Origin: Alkalinema pantanalense | GTDB lineage: Bacteria; Cyanobacteriota; Cyanobacteriia; Leptolyngbyales; Leptolyngbyaceae | Direction: 5' to 3' | Length of the DNA: 64,000 bases | Assembly (NCBI RefSeq): GCF_050753345.1 | Contig: NZ_JBLZFX010000005.1 | Location: 62,001 to 126,000 of the forward strand | Shown: piece after piece, positions 17,622-24,078 of the stretch | Position numbering within the stretch: position 1 is the stretch's first letter | How the letters are laid out: every line of letters starts with the position of its first letter | Translations under genes and position numbers: made by a program | The notes under the pieces: generated by a model | Databases searched by the model: none | Seen by the model: the letters and a program-made list of their open reading frames with translations, nothing else | Told to the model about the DNA's origin: nothing

Positions 17622-17698
17622 AACTAGGGTGGTAATCGTGATCAGTTAGACGTGATCAGTCAGATCTTCGACCTCACCCTAGTTCCTTAGGCTTTTTT
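17622..17698 (+). terminator. Long-loop terminator after the NurA gene, with internal duplication
   Basis: AACTAGGGTG (17622-17631) pairs with CACCCTAGTT (17675-17684), and TTTTTT follows at 17693-17698. Inside the loop a 14-base unit is repeated with one mismatch: CGTGATCAGTTAGA then CGTGATCAGTCAGA at 17637-17664. Confidence 0.6.
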
Positions 17699-17743
17699 AA
17701 TTCTGGTATAGAGATTTACTCACAACCCCACTCAACAACACTC

Positions 17744-17896
17744 CTACCAATTTGAGGCATGGGTATCCTCATTGATATCGCCGCTGTAGGGTTGGATGCC
17801 CGTTACAGGATAATCATCATCATCAAGCCCAAAAATACGGCTGAGCGCATCCGAAACAAACCCAATCACATTCGTAAATACCTTAGAGATGCCCAT
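17744..17896 (-). CDS. Small conserved-looking protein, 50 residues
   Basis: An ATG-to-TAG frame of 50 codons. A good ribosome-binding site (TGAGG) lies about seven bases before the ATG. The N-terminal half, KVFTNVIGFVSDALSRIFG, is amphipathic and could associate with a membrane. It is followed by a run of four Asp and then YPVTGIQPYSGDI. Codon choice is like the neighbouring genes. I think similar short proteins occur in other cyanobacteria, but I cannot confirm that. It stands alone between the NurA gene and pncB and faces the NurA gene. Function is unknown. Confidence 0.6.
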   Translation of the reverse strand: MGISKVFTNVIGFVSDALSRIFGLDDDDYPVTGIQPYSGDINEDTHASNW

Positions 17897-18458
17897 AGCA
17901 AACCTCAGTGACAGTAAAATAATGGATGGCTGAATGGAACGTCACTCAGCATGTCAGATAGTTAAATGACATTTTGAATGACAACTAGAAGATAAATGAA
18001 CGATCGAATAACGGATATCGATCGAACTGATTACATGATTCTGCTAATTATCAGGACACCTCCCCACTTTTGGATCGTAGAGAACGCGATTTTTTAAGCT
18101 TTGTCAAAGTACGTCTTGAAGGGAAATACTTCGCAATGGAAATGATTTCGATTTGTTAGGAAATCAGTCAATTTAATCAACATGTTGTGGTCTGTTGACT
18201 TACCTCATAGTTTAAACCGATCGAGCGGAGGACGTGGGAATTCTTTGTGATTCTTGATGTCTGACCCCAATCGCAGGAATTCCAGCCCTAAAGGTCCCTG
18301 GCTTTACAGTATTTTGATAGATAACACCAAAACTTGGATCCTTATTCAAGAAATTATTAGGTGCTAGCCCCCTCTACAAAGCTAAGCAAACGTCAATCTA
18401 CAAACAATCTGAGGATCCCAGACTGGTGTTCAGCCCCGGTATATATTGAAAATCATCC
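17897..18458. other. Gene-free region upstream of pncB
   Basis: About 560 bases with no frame, repeat or RNA gene that I can support. It should hold the promoter of the 50-residue gene (minus strand) and sequence upstream of the pncB promoter. Confidence 0.4.
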
Positions 18459-18487
18459 TTGACATTTTTGGTAAGATTAACTATAAC
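18459..18487 (+). promoter_or_regulatory. Sigma-70-type promoter of pncB (NAD locus)
   Basis: TTGACA at 18459-18464 and TATAAC at 18482-18487 are separated by 17 bases, which is near consensus. They predict a leader of about 80 bases before the pncB ATG. The -10 region sits in ACTATAACTAAC, an imperfectly repeated AT-rich stretch that could be an NrtR operator. Only the promoter hexamers are directly visible. Confidence 0.65.
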
Positions 18488-18577
18488 TAACAATAAGAGG
18501 GTTACTCCCACCCTAATCCATCAGCACAGAATCTTAGATGCAATCTTGAAGACAAGGATGTCGGAAAGGGTGATGTT

Positions 18578-19945
18578 ATGCCAGTTTTAGAAATGCGATC
18601 GGAGGATAACAGCCTCCTGACTGATCTATATCAATTAACCATGGCGGCTTGCTACGTGGGGGAAGGGCTTGATCAGCGCACCGCCAGTTTTGAGTTGTTT
18701 GTGCGACGGTTGCCAGCGGGATTGGGTTACCTCATTGCCATGGGGTTAGAGGAAGCGCTGGCCTATCTGGAATCGTTGCATTTCACCCCCCAGCACATTG
18801 CAGCACTCCAGCAAACGGGGATTTTTGCCCATGCGCCCGATCGCTTTTGGCAGTTATTGGAAACCGCAAAATTTACCGGTGATATCTGGGCGGTGCCGGA
18901 GGGAACGGCGATTTTTGCCAACGAACCCATCCTGCGGGTGGAAGCGCCCCTGTGGCAAGCGCAACTGGTGGAAACCTATTTGCTGAATGTGATTAACTAT
19001 CAAACGTTAGTTGCGACCCGATCGGCCCGGATGCGCGATGTGGCGGGCGCAGAAGCCCATTTATTAGAATTTGGGACTCGCCGTGCCTTCAGTCCTCAGG
19101 CTGCACTGTGGGCAGCCCGCGCCGCGATCGCCGCAGGATTTGACGCAACGTCGAATGTGCTTGCTGCCATCAAAATGGGACAGAAGCCCGTGGGAACCAT
19201 GGCCCATGCTTTGGTCATGGCCTTAGGCGCGATCGAAGGCAGTGAGCAGGAAGCCTTTTCAGCGTTTCACCGTTATTTCCCCAGCGCTCCCCTTTTGATT
19301 GACACCTACGATGTCATTCATGCAGCAGAAGCATTGCGCGATCGTATTGCCAACCATGACATGAGCCTATCCGGGGTACGGATCGATTCCGGGGATTTAG
19401 CTCCGCTCTCCCAGCAGGTGCGACAACTTTTACCGACGGTCAATATCTTTGCCAGTGGGGATTTGGATGAATTTCGCATTGCGGAACTGAAGGCCGCAGG
19501 GGCTTGCATTGATGGCTATGGTATTGGCACGCAATTGGTCACGGGGGCTCCGGTGAATGGGGTGTATAAACTCGTGGACATCGACGGCATTCCTGTGATG
19601 AAAGAATCCGCAGGCAAGCTGACCTATCCGGGGCGTAAACAAATTTTCCGTTCCTACGCGGATGGAATCCTTCACCACGATCGCCTGGGTTTAATCACGG
19701 AGGCACCGCAGGCTGACGAAACCCAACTGTTACAGCCGGTGATGAAACAGGGTGAACGGCTGCAACCGATCAAATCACTGGCGGACATTGCCGCAACCAC
19801 CGCCCGATCGATGGCCACCTTGCCTTCAGTAGTGCGACAAATTACCCAGCCCACCCCTGTTACCCCCCAACTGTCAGAAGACTTACAGCAGTTACTGACC
19901 CAAACGAAAAATCGCCTCCATTCAGCGCCTGTAGGAATGCATTAA
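18578..19945 (+). CDS. pncB: Nicotinate phosphoribosyltransferase
   Basis: A 455-residue NAPRT that makes nicotinate mononucleotide from nicotinate and PRPP, the entry step of NAD salvage. Family landmarks are YQLTMAACY near the N-terminus, LEFGTRRAFSPQAAL, and VGTMAHALVMA, which holds the phosphorylated His. RIDSGDLAPLS lies in the phosphate-binding part. The start ATG has AAAGGG upstream. nadD begins three bases after its stop, so the two are surely cotranscribed, and nrtR and nadE follow. Confidence 0.95.
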   Translation: MPVLEMRSEDNSLLTDLYQLTMAACYVGEGLDQRTASFELFVRRLPAGLGYLIAMGLEEALAYLESLHFTPQHIAALQQTGIFAHAPDRFWQLLETAKFTGDIWAVPEGTAIFANEPILRVEAPLWQAQLVETYLLNVINYQTLVATRSARMRDVAGAEAHLLEFGTRRAFSPQAALWAARAAIAAGFDATSNVLAAIKMGQKPVGTMAHALVMALGAIEGSEQEAFSAFHRYFPSAPLLIDTYDVIHAAEALRDRIANHDMSLSGVRIDSGDLAPLSQQVRQLLPTVNIFASGDLDEFRIAELKAAGACIDGYGIGTQLVTGAPVNGVYKLVDIDGIPVMKESAGKLTYPGRKQIFRSYADGILHHDRLGLITEAPQADETQLLQPVMKQGERLQPIKSLADIAATTARSMATLPSVVRQITQPTPVTPQLSEDLQQLLTQTKNRLHSAPVGMH

Positions 19946-19948
19946 CCC

Positions 19949-20560
19949 ATGAAAATTGCTCTTTTTGGGACGAGTGCCGATCCGCCGACCTTGGGCCATC
20001 TGACGATTTTGCAGTGGTTGGTGCAACGGTTTGACCACGTGGCGGTCTGGGCTTCGGATAATCCGTTTAAAGCCGATCAGGTACCGCTGCCCCACCGCAC
20101 TCGGATGATGCAACTATTAGTGCAGGAATTGCACCTACCGGAAACAAAAGTGCGGGTCTATCCGGAGTTGAGTTATCCCAGAACCCTATTTACCCTAGCC
20201 AAGGCGCAGGAATACTGGCCAGAGGGAGAATTTACCCTGACGATCGGGGCAGACATTGTGCCGCAAATTCCCACCTGGTACCAAGCCCAACAACTGCTCT
20301 CGCAGGTGCATCTCGTGGTCATTCCCCGACCCGGGTATGTGTTAGATCCGCAGGCGATCGATCGACTCAGGCAACTGGGAACCACGATCGAAATTGCTGA
20401 CCTGGCAACCCCAGATGTCTCATCCACGGCTTACCGTACACAACTGCATGCCTCCAGCGTTCCTCCCAGTATCCAATCCTATATCCACCAGGAGCAACTC
20501 TACGAATGGCCGGACGAAACTCAAAAGCCCCTAGCACTTCGGCAACCAGCGACCAACTAG
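19949..20560 (+). CDS. nadD: Nicotinate-nucleotide adenylyltransferase
   Basis: A 203-residue nucleotidyltransferase. The ATP-binding motif is GTSADPPTLGH (TLGH at 14-17), and the second signature is DVSSTAYR near residue 155. It converts nicotinate mononucleotide to deamido-NAD, the step shared by de novo and salvage routes and the product step after PncB. Its last 55 bases overlap the annotated start of nrtR, in another frame. Confidence 0.93.
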   Translation: MKIALFGTSADPPTLGHLTILQWLVQRFDHVAVWASDNPFKADQVPLPHRTRMMQLLVQELHLPETKVRVYPELSYPRTLFTLAKAQEYWPEGEFTLTIGADIVPQIPTWYQAQQLLSQVHLVVIPRPGYVLDPQAIDRLRQLGTTIEIADLATPDVSSTAYRTQLHASSVPPSIQSYIHQEQLYEWPDETQKPLALRQPATN

Positions 20561-21393
20561 CTAGTGAGCCATTAGTCAGTGAACCATTAGCGAGCGAGCC
20601 ATTAGCCAGTGAGCCATCCATCAGTCATAAAGCAACCGCTCGGGTGCAACGGGCGGGGCGATCGTCCGGTCGCTGGACATCCCGCAAAGGCGAACCCCTC
20701 GCTGATTTTCGAGTGGGGGTGGATAATGTCATTTTTTCCGTGGACACAAATTTGCATCGGTTATTGGTCTTACTGGTAATGCGCCAAGATCAACCCTTCG
20801 CAGGCCATTGGAGCTTACCGGGAACCCTCGTCCGGGAAGGCGAATCGCTGGAAAAGGCCGCCTATCGCATTCTGGCGGAAAAAATTCGGGTTCAAAATCT
20901 CTATTTAGAACAACTCTATACCTTCGGGGGACCGCACCGTGATCCGCGCGAAGCCGAAGAAAGTTACGGGGTGCGGTATTTATCGGTGAGTTATTTCGCA
21001 TTGGTGCGCTATGCCGAGGCAGAACTGATTGCCGATGGCGTCAGTGGTATTGCTTGGTATCCCGTAGATCAGTTGCCTCCCTTAGCGTTTGATCACCATC
21101 GTATTGTGGAATATGGACACTGTCGCTTAAAGAATAAATTAGAATATAGCCCCGTGGCCTTTGATGTATTGCCAGAACTGTTTACATTAGGCGATCTCTA
21201 TCAACTCTATACCACGGTACTAGGGGAAAACTTTTCCGACTATTCCAATTTCCGATCGCGGTTACTCAAGCTCGGCTTCCTATCGGATACGGGAATCAAA
21301 ACTTCCCGAGGAGCCGGACGCCCCGCCAGTTTGTACCGCTTCGATAGTGAAGCTTTTGCACCGTTTAAAGATAAGCCTTTAATCTTTATTTAG
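20506..21393 (+). CDS. nrtR: NrtR-type Nudix-related transcriptional regulator of NAD metabolism
   Basis: A 295-residue protein from ATG 20506. An N-terminal Nudix-like domain (about 65-205) has a degenerate Nudix box: GTLVREGESLEKAAYRILAE lacks the REXXEE catalytic residues, so it should bind a ligand rather than hydrolyse it. The C-terminal winged helix, including RSRLLKLGFLSDTG and then GAGRPASLYRF, is typical of NrtR repressors, which are released from DNA by ADP-ribose. Its position between nadD and nadE supports this. The first 60 residues are a low-complexity extension built from SEPLA repeats. An in-frame GTG at 20644 would give a normal-length 249-residue protein, so the start is unsettled. 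Confidence 0.85.
   Translation: MAGRNSKAPSTSATSDQLASEPLVSEPLASEPLASEPSISHKATARVQRAGRSSGRWTSRKGEPLADFRVGVDNVIFSVDTNLHRLLVLLVMRQDQPFAGHWSLPGTLVREGESLEKAAYRILAEKIRVQNLYLEQLYTFGGPHRDPREAEESYGVRYLSVSYFALVRYAEAELIADGVSGIAWYPVDQLPPLAFDHHRIVEYGHCRLKNKLEYSPVAFDVLPELFTLGDLYQLYTTVLGENFSDYSNFRSRLLKLGFLSDTGIKTSRGAGRPASLYRFDSEAFAPFKDKPLIFI
20563..20622 (+). repeat. Four 15-bp tandem repeats at the nadD/nrtR junction
   Basis: Four near-identical 15-base units (consensus AGTGAGCCATTAGCC) begin three bases after the nadD stop. In the nrtR frame they encode SEPLV, SEPLA, SEPLA and SEPSI. The multiple of three keeps the frame open. Confidence 0.9.
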
Positions 21394-21474
21394 CAAGAAT
21401 CAGTCTTTCACAAGAATCAGTAGATCCCAACGTGGGTTGAGATCCCCCCTCCCCCCCCTTAATAAAGGGGGAAC
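21394..21474. repeat. Duplicated decamer and G/C-run hairpin before nadE
   Basis: CAAGAATCAGT occurs at 21394-21404 and 21411-21421, directly after the nrtR stop. It is followed by a hairpin made of CCCCCTT (21454-21460) and AAGGGGG (21465-21471). The latter resembles the CCCCCTTAATAAAGGGGG repeat dispersed in many cyanobacterial genomes. It could weaken transcription into nadE. Confidence 0.65.
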
Positions 21475-21516
21475 CGGAAAAAATACATTTAATTTTCTCT
21501 CATTTCCCGGAGCATT

Positions 21517-23274
21517 ATGAAAATCGCGATCGCTCAACTCAACCCGACCATTGGAGATTTGCCCAACAACGCCCAAGCGATCGTGCAAGCGGCCCAGCAG
21601 GCAGCGGCCCAAGGCGCACGGCTGCTCCTGACCCCGGAACTGTCCCTCTGCGGCTATCCGCCACGGGATCTATTACTCAATCCCAGTTTCATTGCTGAGT
21701 TATCGGACATGTTGCAAACGATCGCGCAACAACTGCCCCAGGGCTTAGTCGCCTTAATCGGTACCGTGGAAGTTAATCCCCAAGCCGCCCACCAAGGTGG
21801 AAAACCTCTGTTCAATTCTGTAGCCTTGATTGAAAACAGTCAGGTTAAACAAGTCTTCCATAAGCGTTTGTTGCCAACCTATGATGTGTTTGACGAGGAT
21901 CGTTATTTTGCACCGGGCAATCAACCCAACCATTTTTATTTAGATGGCCTTCACATTGGTCTAACCGTTTGCGAAGACCTGTGGAATGACGAAGAATTCT
22001 GGGGCAAGCGAAACTATGCAGATAACCCGATCGCGGATTTAGCGGAACTGCAAGTGGCGTTTACGGTGAATTTGTCGGCTTCCCCCTATAGCATTGGCAA
22101 GCAACGGATTCGGGAACGGATGCTGCAACATACCGCCCAACGGTTTAATCAGCCGATCGTCTATGCCAATCAAGTGGGTGCAAATGATGACTTGATTTTT
22201 GACGGGGGCAGCTTTGCGGTGAATCGGGATGGCAGTCTGGTCAGCCGTGCCCAGTGCTTTGCGACCGATTTGTTGCTGCTGGAATACGATGTTGCTACTC
22301 ACAACCTAGTTTCCCAAGTCCCTGCTAGTCCCACGGCGTTACCCACCTCAACGGATGCAGAAATTTGGTTGGCGTTGGTACTGGGGGTGCGGGACTATGC
22401 CCGGAAATGTGGCTTTACCCAGGCAGTGTTGGGCTTGAGTGGGGGAATTGATTCGGCGTTAGTTGCCGCGATCGCGGCGGCGGCCTTGGGGGCAGACAAT
22501 GTGCTGGGCATTCTGATGCCGTCGCCCTACAGTTCCGATCACTCCATTACCGATGCCCTGGATCTCGCCCATAACCTAGGGATCAAAACCCAGACAATTC
22601 CCATTGGGGCTGCGATGGAAGCCTTCGATCGATCGCTGGCGGACATCTTTGCCGGAACGGAGTTTGGAGTCGCAGAGGAAAATATTCAATCGCGCATTCG
22701 GGGCACTTTGCTGATGGGTGTAGCGAATAAGTTTGGCTACCTGTTGATTTCTACGGGGAATAAGTCGGAAATGGCCGTGGGCTACTGTACCCTCTACGGT
22801 GATATGAATGGGGGGTTGGCCGCGATCGCGGATGTTCCTAAAACACGGGTGTATTCCCTATGCGAATGGTTAAATCAGCAGGTACAGCAAGGTCAAGTGC
22901 ACAACTTAGCGATCACTCACTTACCGACTACGATCGGTACAGAAATCATTCCCACCCACATCCTGACGAAACCACCCAGCGCAGAACTAAAGCCGGGACA
23001 GGTCGATCAGGATTCCCTACCGCCCTACGATGTGCTGGACGACATTTTAGCGAGATTGGTGGAGAACCATGAATCCGCTGAACAAATTATTGCCGCAGGC
23101 TTCGATCGGGCAGTCGTTCAGAAAATTGCCCGTTTGGTTAAAATCGCTGAATTCAAACGCCGACAGGCCGCACCGGGACTGAAGATTACAGATCGGGCCT
23201 TCGGTACCGGCTGGCGGATGCCGATCGCCCAACGCTGGCTCCCGACAGGTCAAGTAGTGTCCCCTGCTAAATAA
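21517..23274 (+). CDS. nadE: Glutamine-dependent NAD+ synthetase
   Basis: A 585-residue two-domain enzyme. The N-terminal nitrilase-type glutaminase has the triad E41, K116 and C152 (in LTVCEDLW). The C-terminal synthetase domain starts near residue 285 and carries the ATP-pyrophosphatase loop LGLSGGIDSALVAA. It amidates deamido-NAD to NAD, using ammonia channelled from glutamine, and so completes the pathway served by PncB and NadD upstream. A 123-base gap with a hairpin separates it from nrtR, so it may have its own promoter as well. Confidence 0.96.
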   Translation: MKIAIAQLNPTIGDLPNNAQAIVQAAQQAAAQGARLLLTPELSLCGYPPRDLLLNPSFIAELSDMLQTIAQQLPQGLVALIGTVEVNPQAAHQGGKPLFNSVALIENSQVKQVFHKRLLPTYDVFDEDRYFAPGNQPNHFYLDGLHIGLTVCEDLWNDEEFWGKRNYADNPIADLAELQVAFTVNLSASPYSIGKQRIRERMLQHTAQRFNQPIVYANQVGANDDLIFDGGSFAVNRDGSLVSRAQCFATDLLLLEYDVATHNLVSQVPASPTALPTSTDAEIWLALVLGVRDYARKCGFTQAVLGLSGGIDSALVAAIAAAALGADNVLGILMPSPYSSDHSITDALDLAHNLGIKTQTIPIGAAMEAFDRSLADIFAGTEFGVAEENIQSRIRGTLLMGVANKFGYLLISTGNKSEMAVGYCTLYGDMNGGLAAIADVPKTRVYSLCEWLNQQVQQGQVHNLAITHLPTTIGTEIIPTHILTKPPSAELKPGQVDQDSLPPYDVLDDILARLVENHESAEQIIAAGFDRAVVQKIARLVKIAEFKRRQAAPGLKITDRAFGTGWRMPIAQRWLPTGQVVSPAK

Positions 23275-23332
23275 AACCAGAGATCGGTGCAACTGCGATC
23301 GTGCCTATCACCCGCCATCATAGCGAGAATGC

Positions 23333-23977
23333 CTAACGGCTCTCCATCATGGCCTTGAGATGGCGCAGCCGAGCTTGGCTTAAGCGACTAGGGCAGGATT
23401 GGCTGCGCGGTGATTGGCGGAAAGCCTGGGCTTCAAATTGGCAGTATTCCGCTTGATAGCGATTCCAAATTTGCTGCACCGGATCTTGCTTCAGTTCTGT
23501 GATGAGTGACTGAATTTGATCGACGTCCGGGCTGTCAGAAACGGGAGTGAGCCCTTGGAGATCAGCAATGCGATCGTTGGTCACGGTTGCCAAACAGCGG
23601 TGATACAGCATGGGTGCCATGGAAGCCCCGGTAAAGGGTTCAATCATGGCGTCACAATGCCGCTGACGGTAGCGCCGCCAATCGTTTTCAGCGATCGTAA
23701 ACATGGGTCGATATCGCTGCGGGAGAGCGCTCACTTCATCTTGATAAAGCTGGGTTTGCAGAAAATCCGTGGTTTTTGACCAATAGACAGCACAGCGATT
23801 TAACGAGATTTGGCCATCATCTGGACAAGTGATCGCCGGAATTCCAATGGTTAAAGAGGTGGTTGAAGGGGTATGTGCGTGTGCGGGTTGAGCAAAAGCC
23901 ACCCCACTAAAAATGACGGTAATCCCTGAGATAAACCCGAAAAAGGCGCGATCGTAATTCACCATATTTTTCCCCAT
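23333..23977 (-). CDS. Exported protein with LprI-like (DUF1311) domain
   Basis: A 214-residue protein with an N-terminal signal peptide (hydrophobic about 11-30, cleavage probably near AHA). The region from ISLNRC to RCLATVTNDRIADLQ (about 55-145) matches the lysozyme-inhibitor LprI N-terminal family: a Cys, then a W..YRQRHC segment, then a final Cys before a T..R..L ending. Another Cys pair lies near the C-terminus. It probably acts in the periplasm. Lysozyme inhibition is only a family association. It sits beside the CHAT-TPR gene on the same strand. Confidence 0.7.
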   Translation of the reverse strand: MGKNMVNYDRAFFGFISGITVIFSGVAFAQPAHAHTPSTTSLTIGIPAITCPDDGQISLNRCAVYWSKTTDFLQTQLYQDEVSALPQRYRPMFTIAENDWRRYRQRHCDAMIEPFTGASMAPMLYHRCLATVTNDRIADLQGLTPVSDSPDVDQIQSLITELKQDPVQQIWNRYQAEYCQFEAQAFRQSPRSQSCPSRLSQARLRHLKAMMESR

Positions 23978-24078
23978 CTTGACTGGCTGTAAACCAATGC
24001 CACTGATCTATTACCACCTGGTAGGTATAGAGGTCTTGCCCAAAACCCTGGCTCCCCACCAGCCAACGTTAAACGACA

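Noticed and set aside
20506..21393. The Nudix protein as an active NAD-pathway hydrolase
   Set aside because: The Nudix box lacks the catalytic Glu residues, and a C-terminal winged helix is present, so a regulator is the better call.
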